Source: Streptococcus cuniculi
Lineage (GTDB): Bacteria > Bacillota > Bacilli > Lactobacillales > Streptococcaceae
DNA length: 42,030 bases
NCBI RefSeq assembly: GCF_004570575.1
Contig: NZ_SPPD01000018.1
Coordinates: forward strand, 1 to 42,030
Reading direction: 5' to 3'
Positions 1-7,197 of this stretch are shown here, piece after piece; the first letter of the stretch is position 1, and every line of letters begins with the position of its first letter. A program made the translations under genes and the position numbers. Under the pieces are notes generated by a model that searched no databases, was not told the DNA's origin, and saw nothing but the letters and a program-made list of their open reading frames with translations.

Positions 1-552
1 AATGTCAAGCGTGTATTGACTGGAAAAGACCCTGTGACAGGGGATAAAGCCAATAGATTGTTAGCACTTGGAGGGCTTGCCCTTGATTTGGCAACCTATG
101 CATTTCCAATTGCCAAATTAGGGAAAGTTGGCAAAGTAGCAACAGCCGCTAAAACGATTGACACAGTAGACGATGTTAGTGATGCGACTAGGGCTTATAG
201 CGCCTCTAAGGGGCTGAAAACTGCGGATGCCATTGACGATGTGGGGGATGCAGGGCGATTGATAGATAAAATTGCTTCACAATCTGTTACTGCGGACGAT
301 ATCATTTATAGTGATAAGTTTAAAAAAGGAGATTATGTAAATCAAGTATCTAGGCGTGGTTGGGATAATCAAATGATAGCTGATACGATTAATAACCCAG
401 TCAAAACGACAAAAGGATATAATAGTTATACAAACAGTAGCGTGACAAATTATTACATTGATGATATTCATTATGTAGCGGTAGACGATAGCAATGGGAA
501 AGTTATTCAAATTGCTGATTTAGGAGACAGTGGGTGGAGAGGACCTGAATAG
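1..552 (+). CDS. Rhs/WapA tip cassette A: pre-toxin leader plus colicin E5-like RNase domain (5' partial)
   Basis: The reading frame is open from base 1, so the gene enters from outside the window; a TTG at 16 is only the first possible start inside it. The first ~80 codons are a pre-toxin TG-type leader (TGKDPVTGDKANR, then a hydrophobic stretch and repeated GKVGKVAT, then TVDDVSDATRAYSASKGLK). The last ~85 residues resemble the colicin E5 ribonuclease domain: RGWDNQMIADTINNPVKT, a YYIDDIHYVAVDD strand and GKVIQIADL with a terminal W. Colicin E5 cuts tRNAs with QUN anticodons (Tyr, His, Asn, Asp) in the anticodon loop. The same leader and toxin recur at 3353-3988. The immunity gene follows after 4 bp. 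Family assignment is by motif pattern only; a toxin role is inferred. Confidence 0.72.
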   Translation, partial: NVKRVLTGKDPVTGDKANRLLALGGLALDLATYAFPIAKLGKVGKVATAAKTIDTVDDVSDATRAYSASKGLKTADAIDDVGDAGRLIDKIASQSVTADDIIYSDKFKKGDYVNQVSRRGWDNQMIADTINNPVKTTKGYNSYTNSSVTNYYIDDIHYVAVDDSNGKVIQIADLGDSGWRGPE

Positions 553-556
553 ACAA

Positions 557-1084
557 ATGATAAAGAGACCTAAAGGAAAAATCAATGAGCTTATTTATTT
601 GCATACGATTTATTGTGACTCTAAGTATCGCAGATATCCAGCATTAATCGGTTTATTTAATATACTTGAAGAGATTATTCAAGCAGGAGAAACAACAACT
701 TATCTTTCTATTACTCCTTTTTATGCAAATGCGAAGTCAAATTCTCAAGAGGAATTTGACATAGCGCATTTGTATATAGAATGCCGTGATATTGTAACAG
801 TAGAAGAACAGCAGAATTTTGCAAAAGCACAGATGTTTTGGCTTGAGCCAGATTCTGATTATAAATTATTAGAGCAATACGTCACTTTGGAAGATATGCA
901 GAAAAGTCATTTCTTGCTAGAAAGTTCAGATGTTATAGGTTTTCGGAAAAGTATTCAAACTTACATGTCCTTTTTGATGGATAGAGGCATTCCACAAATG
1001 ATGAAATGGCTATATGAGATACGTGAGTTGGATCCTGAAGACCTTCCATATGGTTATTTTCGCTTTGAAATCTCTTCTAGTTAG
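557..1084 (+). CDS. Immunity protein for the E5-like toxin, copy A (175 aa)
   Basis: This gene sits 4 bp after the E5-like toxin stop and is paralogous to 3992-4519, which follows the second E5-like toxin. That repeated pairing is the evidence for an immunity role. The start MIKRPKGKINELI is chosen because it aligns with copy C; an in-frame ATG at 530 would overlap the toxin end. No strong ribosome-binding site is visible, so translation may be coupled to the toxin. The central block (HLYIECRDIVTVEEQ, FAKAQMFWLEPDSDYKLLEQ) is almost identical to copy C, while residues ~12-60 differ strongly. It has no signal peptide or membrane segment, as expected for a cytoplasmic RNase inhibitor. It does not look like the short classical ImmE5, and I do not recognise its family. 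Confidence 0.65.
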   Translation: MIKRPKGKINELIYLHTIYCDSKYRRYPALIGLFNILEEIIQAGETTTYLSITPFYANAKSNSQEEFDIAHLYIECRDIVTVEEQQNFAKAQMFWLEPDSDYKLLEQYVTLEDMQKSHFLLESSDVIGFRKSIQTYMSFLMDRGIPQMMKWLYEIRELDPEDLPYGYFRFEISSS

Positions 1085-1091
1085 AGAATAA

Positions 1092-2645
1092 AATTTCCTA
1101 TATGGCCATGGTAGAAACTCCTACCTGAACAACCAGACAGGTCATGACTACCAGTATCTGACCAACCAGTCAGGTTCTGTCACAGGCTTGACCAAAAGTG
1201 GTGAGGCAGTAGCGTCAACCAGCTACAATCTCTACGGTGCAACCAAGACCACGACAGATGAGACAGGTAATCCCTTTGCCTACAACGGTGAAGCAAGAGA
1301 TGTCACAGGATTAGACTACTTACGGGCAAGGTATTATGATAGCAGAGCGGGCACCTTCCTGACAGAGGACAGCTATCAGGGAGAGCTCACTAATCCCCTC
1401 AGCCAGAATCGCTATGCCTATGTCCAGAATAACCCTGTCAACTACACCGACCCAAGTGGGCATAGCCTTGTCCTCACCACCATGGATGGAGGAAGAAAAC
1501 CCGCTTCGAGTGCGTCTGCTTTCATAGCTGGCATAAAGAGGTTTGCCTCTATGATTGTGGCACCGATTAAGACAACTGCTCAGTTTGTTTCCGTTACTGT
1601 CCGAGCGGCTGTAGCCACTGTCCAGCATACGATGATGAAAGTTCAACCAAACCATTATACAGATGCGCAGAAAGCGAAGATTAGAAGTGACTATGCATCA
1701 GCTGTCGGAGCAAAAGCCGCTTTCCATATTCGTGAAGCAGGCAATCTCGCACTAAACTGGACGAAAGCCTTGGCAGACACGATGCGACATGTGTGTGATC
1801 CGAAGAGTACAAAAGGTAAAGATGATGGCAAGACGAAGAGACTGACTGATAGCGAGCTTCAAGACCTAGTCAACAAGGCGAATGCAGGAGATATGTCTGC
1901 GGTACATGCTCTAGCTAGGAACTTTAATATCAGTGATGGGGTTGGAACCTCTAAACGGACGAAAGCTCAGATAGCCGCTGATAATCAACAGGTTTGGGAT
2001 ACCACAGTTAAAGCTACTAAGATACTTGGTGGTGAAGTAACAGGTTGGTATAATATCAATCGTGTATGGACTGGAAAAGACCCTGTGACAGGGGATAAAG
2101 CCAATAGATGGGTAGCAGCTGGAGGATTAGCCCTTGATTTGGCAACCTATGCATTTCCAATTGCCAAATTCGGGAAAGTTGGCAAAGTTGGTAAAATAGG
2201 AAAAGTTGCAACAGCAGCTAAAACGATTGACACAGTAGACGATGTTAGTGATGCGACGAGGGCTTATAGCGCTTCTAAGGGTCTGAAAACCGCGGATGCC
2301 ATTGATGATGTGGGGGATAGTGTAAAAGGATTAAGAGGCACTAAATCACTAGATGAATTACCTCAGAATGTGCAAGATGCCTATAAAGGGTATGATGGAG
2401 TTGGCTGGAAAGGAAATTATAAGGGGCAGACTCCTAAGACAGCAGCTGGAAGGAAATTTGACAATGAAGATTTATATCTTCCAGAATTAGACTCGTCAGG
2501 AAACAGAATTACCTATAAAGAGTATGATGTAAATAGCTATATTCCAGGCTCCACGGGACGTGACAGTCAGAGGCTGGTTAGGGGTAGTGACGGCAATGTT
2601 TATTATACTTGGAATCATTATGATAATTTTATAAAGGTAGAGTAA
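1092..2645 (+). CDS. Orphan Rhs-core fragment with C-terminal barnase-like RNase toxin (cassette B)
   Basis: The frame opens directly after a stop at 1089-1091 and reads into an Rhs repeat (YGHGRNSYLNNQTG) with no credible start; TTG at 1188 is the first candidate. The Rhs-associated core follows (YNGEARDVTGLDYLRARYYD, then FLTEDSY, RYAYVQNNPVNYTDPSGH), which normally ends the Rhs shell before the toxin. An ~150-residue linker leads to the pre-toxin TG leader shared with the other cassettes. The last ~95 residues match the barnase/guanyl-specific RNase fold: KEYDVN, GRDSQRLV and NHYDNFIKVE. These supply the expected catalytic Glu (codon 2520), Arg (codon 2559) and His (codon 2616). The barstar-like inhibitor starts 1 bp after the stop. 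This is a displaced 3' part of a wapA/rhs gene, probably silent in place. Confidence 0.8.
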   Translation, partial: NFLYGHGRNSYLNNQTGHDYQYLTNQSGSVTGLTKSGEAVASTSYNLYGATKTTTDETGNPFAYNGEARDVTGLDYLRARYYDSRAGTFLTEDSYQGELTNPLSQNRYAYVQNNPVNYTDPSGHSLVLTTMDGGRKPASSASAFIAGIKRFASMIVAPIKTTAQFVSVTVRAAVATVQHTMMKVQPNHYTDAQKAKIRSDYASAVGAKAAFHIREAGNLALNWTKALADTMRHVCDPKSTKGKDDGKTKRLTDSELQDLVNKANAGDMSAVHALARNFNISDGVGTSKRTKAQIAADNQQVWDTTVKATKILGGEVTGWYNINRVWTGKDPVTGDKANRWVAAGGLALDLATYAFPIAKFGKVGKVGKIGKVATAAKTIDTVDDVSDATRAYSASKGLKTADAIDDVGDSVKGLRGTKSLDELPQNVQDAYKGYDGVGWKGNYKGQTPKTAAGRKFDNEDLYLPELDSSGNRITYKEYDVNSYIPGSTGRDSQRLVRGSDGNVYYTWNHYDNFIKVE

Positions 2646-2646
2646 T

Positions 2647-3033
2647 ATGAATATTTTTAAAACAATTAGCATGGTTGAAAAAAAGGAAATTATTTTTAAT
2701 ATTCCGGAAAAAGCTTGTATACTTACCCTAAATGGCAAGTTGTTACAAGACAAAGATAGTGCTATAAACTATATATGTCAATCTTTCCAGATTGAGAGAA
2801 AAGTAACGAATTGGGCAGGTTTAAGAGATGTTTTAAGTGATTCTTATTGGATAAAAAATGATATTACTTATGTATTTTTTACTAATCAGCAATGTATTTT
2901 TAGTAGTAACTCAGATTTTAGACAGATCCTATTGTCTATCCTCAAAGATACAGTAAAATGGTGGGATAGAGATGTAGAAAAATATGTTGTTGAAGGTAAG
3001 AAAAAGTCATTTAATGTTTATTTGGTTGATTGA
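2647..3033 (+). CDS. Barstar-like immunity protein (128 aa)
   Basis: The start ATG lies one base after the stop of the barnase-like toxin, so the two form a toxin-inhibitor pair. From residue ~24 the protein follows the barstar pattern: a first strand ACILTLNGK, a helix, then N55-W-A-G-L-R-D61, equivalent to the NLDALWD helix of barstar that plugs the RNase active site. The second acidic residue (D39 of barstar) is kept and the first (D35) is Ala here. WIKNDITYVFF and a final SFNVYLVD strand complete the fold. An N-terminal extension of ~20 residues is longer than in barstar. The gene is strikingly AT-rich compared with the Rhs core upstream. Barstar neutralises barnase inside the producing cell by blocking its catalytic site. 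Confidence 0.75.
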   Translation: MNIFKTISMVEKKEIIFNIPEKACILTLNGKLLQDKDSAINYICQSFQIERKVTNWAGLRDVLSDSYWIKNDITYVFFTNQQCIFSSNSDFRQILLSILKDTVKWWDRDVEKYVVEGKKKSFNVYLVD

Positions 3034-3045
3034 TTATTAAAAGAA

Positions 3046-3193
3046 ATTCCGTAGTGCTGTAGGCGCTGGAGCTAGTCAGCGAGGACTTTGAAAACGCTTG
3101 AAAGCTTTCCTCGTTTTCCGCCCTCATTCTCCTAGCTCCCCGCCCACCTATGGAGTTCCCCTCCATAGGTGTTTGTCACATCACCACGGCATT
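3046..3193 (+). repeat. Cassette-junction structured element, copy 1
   Basis: First of three copies (others at 4569-4715 and 7198-7344). The outer inverted repeat is CCGTAGTG (3049-3056) with CACCACGG (3182-3189). Inside lie two arms. Arm 1 pairs GAGCTAG with CTAGCTC and, further in, GAGGAC..GAAAACG with CGTTTTC..CCTC. Arm 2 is the perfect 11-bp hairpin CACCTATGGAG/CTCCATAGGTG. The copy starts 12 bp after the barstar-like gene and ends just before the linker of the next toxin cassette. It has no coding potential that I can see. Confidence 0.85.
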
Positions 3194-3352
3194 TTCTAGT
3201 TTGTCATCGTAAAGCCTGACAAGGAACGAGATAAAGGGTCAACTCTTAAGCCTATTAGCTATGGGGTTCGTTTAGGTGGTGTTGCCAGTTGGAATGGTAC
3301 TTCTAGTACAAGTAACCAACCTCAATCTAACGCTTCTGTTGGGCCGAAATCG

Positions 3353-3988
3353 ATGACCGAGGAAGAACTAGACGCATCTAGGAAAGCAACGCTACAACTT
3401 CTTAAGACGCTTGGTGGTGAACTCAGTGGTTGGTATAATGCCAAGCGTGTATGGACTGGAAAAGACCCTGTGACAGGGGATAAAGCCAATAGATTGTTAG
3501 CACTTGGAGGGCTTGCCCTTGATGTGGCAACCTATGCATTTCCAATTACCAAATTAGGGAAAGTTGGCAAAGTAGCGACAGTCACTAAAAAGATTGACAC
3601 AGTAGACGATGTTAGTGATGCGACTAGGGCTTATAGCGCTTCTAAAGGTCTGAAAACCGCGGATGCCATTGATGATGTGGGGGATGCAGGGCGATTGATA
3701 GATAAAATTGCTTCACAATCTGTTACTGCGGACGATATTATTTATAGTGATAAGTTTAAAAAAGGAGGGTACGCGAATCAAGTTTCTAAGCGTGGTTGGA
3801 ACAATCAAATGATAGCTGATACGATTAATAACCCAGTCAAAACGACAAAGGGATATAATAGTTATACTAATAGTAGCGTAACAAATTATTACATTGATGA
3901 TATTCACTATGTAGCGGTAGATGATAGCAATGGGAAAGTTATTCAAATTTCAAAATTATCTGATTTAGACTGGAAGGGTCCTCAATAA
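3353..3988 (+). CDS. Orphan tip cassette C: pre-toxin leader plus colicin E5-like RNase domain
   Basis: The frame is open from 3200, after an in-frame TAG at the end of junction element 1, but the first start codon is ATG 3353 and it has no ribosome-binding site. The upstream in-frame linker (YGVRLGGVASWNGTSS) matches the linker of cassette D, less a ~100-bp segment. This supports a 5'-truncated piece of a larger wapA/rhs gene. Residues ~30-110 are the shared pre-toxin TG leader. The C-terminal ~85 residues are the E5-like RNase (RGWNNQMIADTINNPVKT, YYIDDIHYVAVDD, KVIQISKL, final W). It is nearly identical to cassette A apart from the extreme C-terminus (SKLSDLDWKGPQ versus ADLGDSGWRGPE). The immunity gene follows after 3 bp. 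Confidence 0.72.
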   Translation: MTEEELDASRKATLQLLKTLGGELSGWYNAKRVWTGKDPVTGDKANRLLALGGLALDVATYAFPITKLGKVGKVATVTKKIDTVDDVSDATRAYSASKGLKTADAIDDVGDAGRLIDKIASQSVTADDIIYSDKFKKGGYANQVSKRGWNNQMIADTINNPVKTTKGYNSYTNSSVTNYYIDDIHYVAVDDSNGKVIQISKLSDLDWKGPQ

Positions 3989-3991
3989 AAT

Positions 3992-4519
3992 ATGATTAAG
4001 AAACCAATAGGAACTATCAATGAATTGATATATTTTCATACAACTTACTATAATTCAATGTATACAAGAAATCTTACTCTAACAAGTTTGTTTCATTTAC
4101 TTGAGGAAATAATAAAAACAAATACAACAACTAAGTATATTTATGTCACTCCATTTTATATTAACGAAAAATTAGATTTTCAAGAGGAGTTTGACATGGC
4201 GCATTTGTATATAGAATGTCGTGATATTGTGACAGTAGAAGAACAGAAGAATTTTGCAAAAGCACAGATGTTTTGGCTTGAGCCAGATTCTGATTATAAA
4301 TTATTAGAGCAATACATCACTTTTGAAGATATGCAGGCCAGCCATTTCTTGGTAGAGAAATCAGATGTTGTACTTTTTCAACGAGGTATTCAATCTTACA
4401 TGTCTTTCTTAATGAATAGAGGGATTCCTCAGATGATGAAATGGTTACATCAATTCTATAAGCTAGATATAGAATCAATGCCATATGGTTATTTTTGCTT
4501 TGAGGTACTATCAGAATAA
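3992..4519 (+). CDS. Immunity protein for the E5-like toxin, copy C (175 aa)
   Basis: This gene follows the second E5-like toxin by 3 bp and is paralogous to 557-1084. The central part from ~4187 to ~4360 is almost the same DNA as copy A (EFDMAHLYIECRDIVTVEEQ and onward). The N-terminal third (YFHTTYYNSMYTRNLTLTSL) and the C-terminal end are clearly diverged, so the gene is a mosaic relative to copy A. There is no signal peptide or membrane helix. An immunity function is inferred from position and from the repeated pairing with E5-like domains; the family is not recognised. No clear promoter is visible upstream. Confidence 0.65.
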   Translation: MIKKPIGTINELIYFHTTYYNSMYTRNLTLTSLFHLLEEIIKTNTTTKYIYVTPFYINEKLDFQEEFDMAHLYIECRDIVTVEEQKNFAKAQMFWLEPDSDYKLLEQYITFEDMQASHFLVEKSDVVLFQRGIQSYMSFLMNRGIPQMMKWLHQFYKLDIESMPYGYFCFEVLSE

Positions 4520-4536
4520 GCAGAGAAGAGGAAGGA

Positions 4537-4563
4537 AATGTTTATTTAGTTGATTGACTATTA
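4537..4563 (+). pseudogene. 3'-tail scar of a barstar-like gene
   Basis: These 27 bases match the end of the barstar-like gene and its trailer at 3013-3039 with two differences. Both encode NVYLVD and a stop, or its remnant, immediately before a junction element. The tail stands alone here after the E5 immunity gene. This suggests that cassette C replaced an earlier barnase/barstar cassette and left the last codons behind. Confidence 0.65.
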
Positions 4564-4568
4564 AAGAA

Positions 4569-4715
4569 ATTCCGTGGTGCTGTAGGCGCTTGAGCTAGTC
4601 AGCGAGAACTTTGAAAACGCTTGAAAGCTTTCCTCGTTTTCCGTCCTCTTTCTCCTAGCTCCCCGCCACCTATGGAGTTCCCCTCCATAGGTGTTTGTCA
4701 CATCACCACGGCATT
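4569..4715 (+). repeat. Cassette-junction structured element, copy 2
   Basis: The outer stem CCGTGGTG (4572-4579) pairs perfectly with CACCACGG (4704-4711). The GAGCTAG/CTAGCTC stem and its inner GAAAACG/CGTTTTC stem are kept, with a GAAAGCTTTC palindrome at the tip. The hairpin CACCTATGGAG/CTCCATAGGTG is perfect. Similarity with copy 1 continues rightward into the cassette linker (TTTTCTAGTTTGTCATCG and beyond) and leftward into the barstar tail. Confidence 0.85.
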
Positions 4716-4997
4716 TTCTAGTTTGTCATCGTAAAGCCTGACAAGGCACGAGATAAAGGGTCAACTCCTAAACCTATTAGCTTTGGAGGTGGAGGAGTTG
4801 CCAGCTGGGATAGTACAGCTGGGCCAAGTTCCCGTTATCACTCAACTACTTCTGGTCAATCTACAAGAAAGAAAGGTAATGCCAGCCGTGTCAGTGACAG
4901 TAATTATGGAGTTCGTTTAGGTGGTGTTGCCAGTTGGAGTGGAACTTCTAGTACAAGTAACCAACCTCAGTCTAACGCTTCTGTTGGGCCGAAATTG

Positions 4998-5639
4998 ATG
5001 ACCGATGAAGAACTAGACGCATCTAGGAAAGCAACGCTACAACTTTTTAAGACGCTCGGTGGTGAACTCAGTGGTTGGTATAATGTCAAGCGTGTATTGA
5101 CTGGAAAAGACCCTGTGACAGGGGATAAAGCCAATAGATTGTTAGCAGCTGGAGGATTAGCCCTTGATTTGGCTGGATATTTACTTCCAATTACCAAATT
5201 AGGGAAAGTTGGCAAAGTTGGCAAAGTAGCGACAGCCGCTAAAACGATTGACACAGTAGACGACGTTAGTGATGCGACGAGGGCTTATAGCGCTTCTAAG
5301 GCTCTGAAAGCTGCGGATGCCGTGGATGATGTTATTAATTTTGATATCGTAAAAAATAGTGCCTCTGCTATTAGGAATGCTGGTGGAGAAACTGTTGCAG
5401 GACATGCTTTACAGAAACATGCTGGAAGAAATCCACATATTTGGGGAAGAGTAAGCGGAAACTCTGCGAGTATTAATGCACAGGCTATGAAGCAAATTGA
5501 TGATATTATTGAAGCACCAGGATCTTTTACTAAGATTACCAATAATAGAGGAATTCAATTTTATCAAAAACAGTTACCAGATAAGCGTGGAATTCGCTTA
5601 AACTTAGATGGTACTTTTAAGGGATTTATTGATCAATAA
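4998..5639 (+). CDS. Orphan tip cassette D: pre-toxin leader plus unrecognised C-terminal toxin domain
   Basis: The frame is open from 4722, after the TAG at the end of junction element 2. The first usable codons are TTG 4995 and ATG 4998, and neither has a ribosome-binding site, so this is a headless 3' fragment. The in-frame upstream linker contains SFGGGGVASWDST and YGVRLGGVASWSGTSS. The pre-toxin TG leader (TGKDPVTGDKANRLLAAGG) is shared. After the last shared motif (~5330) comes a unique ~100-residue tip with GHALQKHAGRNPHIWG, then QAMKQIDDIIEAPGSF and a terminal GIRLNLDGTFKGFID. The small size, His/Arg/Lys content and this ending suggest a BECR-fold RNase, but I cannot name the family. 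The linked immunity gene starts 13 bp downstream. Confidence 0.6.
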   Translation: MTDEELDASRKATLQLFKTLGGELSGWYNVKRVLTGKDPVTGDKANRLLAAGGLALDLAGYLLPITKLGKVGKVGKVATAAKTIDTVDDVSDATRAYSASKALKAADAVDDVINFDIVKNSASAIRNAGGETVAGHALQKHAGRNPHIWGRVSGNSASINAQAMKQIDDIIEAPGSFTKITNNRGIQFYQKQLPDKRGIRLNLDGTFKGFIDQ

Positions 5640-5652
5640 TAGGGGGACAGCA

Positions 5653-6066
5653 ATGGAAAGATTTGAAATTAGTGTGAAAGGTGTTGTAGCTAAAGATATA
5701 GAGAATATTTTAACATTAATGGATTTTAATGCTAAAAATATTATTTCCTGTCACTTTTTTATAGAAAATCGAGATATTTATCACTATGAAAGTATAGACT
5801 TTGGTCACTATTTTACTCAACCGGCTACATGCTATTTCCACTTGAAAAATATCTCAATTGGTCCACTCATAGAAGATGTGCTACTAATTATTTCAGGTAG
5901 TCTCTCCGCAGTGGAAATCACCTGTGATTTTCCCTATAGCTTGGAACAGTATCGGATAAGTAGTCAAAAAATATTGGAAAAATTACAAGCCTTTAAATCA
6001 CAGGCGAATTCGGTAGTCTTTGGTTTTGAGCCATTAGACGCTGAGGATATTCTATTAGAGTTATGA
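5653..6066 (+). CDS. Putative immunity protein of cassette D (137 aa)
   Basis: ATG 5653 is chosen because AGGGGGA lies at the correct distance upstream (5641-5647); the frame is open further left but overlaps the toxin. The 137-residue soluble protein (MERFEISVKGVVAKDIENIL start, FGFEPLDAEDILLEL end) has no signal peptide or membrane helix. I do not recognise the family. Immunity is inferred only because it directly follows a toxin tip, as in the other cassettes. Its stop overlaps the ATG of the next fragment (ATGA). Confidence 0.55.
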   Translation: MERFEISVKGVVAKDIENILTLMDFNAKNIISCHFFIENRDIYHYESIDFGHYFTQPATCYFHLKNISIGPLIEDVLLIISGSLSAVEITCDFPYSLEQYRISSQKILEKLQAFKSQANSVVFGFEPLDAEDILLEL

Positions 6067-6458
6067 AAGGTCAAGGAACGAACAGTCACCAATACACTAA
6101 TCATTTATCTGGTTGGCTTGGAGATATTACCCTAGGAAATATAAGCCTCAATAATCCAGATTATAAAGCTGACCTAGATGCGGTGAATATTGTAGCATTG
6201 ATGAAGCAAAATAATAGTGATTATGCGACCGCGAGTACCCAGTATTATGATGGTATTGCAGCAGGAAGATATAATCGAGCTGATCTATTTGTCAAAAACA
6301 ATGGCGGTTTATCGAATATTAAGCAGACGATTTATGGTACAGTTGGGATTAAAGCTAATAGTGACGGAGATGCGCTTATCCAGTTACGCACGAAGAATCC
6401 AGTAGCCTATAACTTTATTGGGCATCTGGTACGACATAAGTCAGACTATAGTGAATAG
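6063..6458 (+). CDS. Probable truncated C-terminal toxin domain (TelC-like?) upstream of TipC
   Basis: This 131-residue frame begins inside what looks like a domain (GTNSHQYTNHLSGWLGDITL) and lacks the pre-toxin leader, so it is probably the 3' remnant of a larger toxin gene. The ATG overlaps the previous stop and no ribosome-binding site is evident. An acidic motif, DYKADLDAVN, is followed by VRHKSDYSE at the end. The next gene is a TipC-family immunity protein. TipC protects against TelC, an LXG toxin exported by the type VII system that attacks lipid II, and TelC depends on an Asp-rich motif. A TelC-like identity is therefore reasonable but rests on the neighbour and a short motif. Confidence 0.5.
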   Translation: MKGQGTNSHQYTNHLSGWLGDITLGNISLNNPDYKADLDAVNIVALMKQNNSDYATASTQYYDGIAAGRYNRADLFVKNNGGLSNIKQTIYGTVGIKANSDGDALIQLRTKNPVAYNFIGHLVRHKSDYSE

Positions 6459-6470
6459 AAAGGTGACTAG

Positions 6471-7196
6471 ATGAAAAAGAAAACGATGAGAAGGCTGCTT
6501 TATATAGTTGCCATTCCGCTTCTGCTTATTCTCTCGTATAAAGTATATATGCACGTAGAGTACGATAAGCAATATAAATCATTAGATAATGTCTTTAAAG
6601 AAATGAATTATGCGGAGGTCTATCCGGATGGACTTGTAAAGCTGCCTAGTTTAGGAAAAGTCTTAGGAAGTTATCAAGGCTTGCGCATAGAGGATACTTG
6701 GGCAGGATTCAGAATTTCAAATCCCTTATTGGAAAGTCAAGAATACACAAAACTAAATGTCTATAGAGAGGGAATTATGTTATTGGAATATAGACGACAA
6801 CTATCTGATAACAGTTACCTTTTTATTAGTTGGTATTATACTGAGAATAGTATCCAAGAGATAGTTAGCATCGCTTTTTCTGATATATCAGATACTTATG
6901 TTAAACAAGTCATGAAACATGAAGAAATCGTATTTCAAGAAAAAGGGGTCACTAATAAAGAAGATGTTTATAGGAGACGTGCCACTATTTATACTGGGCA
7001 GCCAAGTCTAAATAGTAAGTCAGAGATTTTATCTTACCTTAAACCTTATGGAATTAGTGAGGAGTGGCTAAAGAAAAAGTCGGATTTTGTATTGAATGAC
7101 GTCTTGTTAAAACCTTGGTTTGAAAAAGGCAGCCAACGATATTCTTTTGACAACCTAGGAAATGTTAAGATAGAACGGTTGGATACATTCAAATAG
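6471..7196 (+). CDS. TipC family immunity protein (241 aa)
   Basis: The ORF starts with ATG 6471 after AAAGGTGAC, a fair ribosome-binding site. Residues ~9-27 (LLYIVAIPLLLILSYKVYM) form one N-terminal membrane anchor, and the remaining ~210 residues would be extracytoplasmic. The pattern LDNVFKEMNYAEVYPDGL, LPSLGKVLGSYQGLR and WAGFRISNP fits streptococcal TipC proteins as I remember them. TipC is displayed on the cell surface and blocks the lipid II-targeting TelC toxin delivered by neighbouring cells. Its place 12 bp after the truncated toxin-like ORF agrees with this. It ends 1 bp before junction element 3. The assignment is moderately strong; partner specificity is inferred. Confidence 0.75.
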   Translation: MKKKTMRRLLYIVAIPLLLILSYKVYMHVEYDKQYKSLDNVFKEMNYAEVYPDGLVKLPSLGKVLGSYQGLRIEDTWAGFRISNPLLESQEYTKLNVYREGIMLLEYRRQLSDNSYLFISWYYTENSIQEIVSIAFSDISDTYVKQVMKHEEIVFQEKGVTNKEDVYRRRATIYTGQPSLNSKSEILSYLKPYGISEEWLKKKSDFVLNDVLLKPWFEKGSQRYSFDNLGNVKIERLDTFK

Positions 7197-7197
7197 T

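Noticed and set aside
1320..1655. Minus-strand ORF of 111 codons opposite the Rhs fragment
   Set aside because: It is a shadow of the Rhs core reading frame, with no ribosome-binding site and no family resemblance.
3046..3193. Junction element as a group II intron, CRISPR repeat or known riboswitch
   Set aside because: It is far too short for an intron, there are only three copies with long unequal spacing, and no ligand-binding core is recognised. Recombination site, MITE or small RNA remain open.
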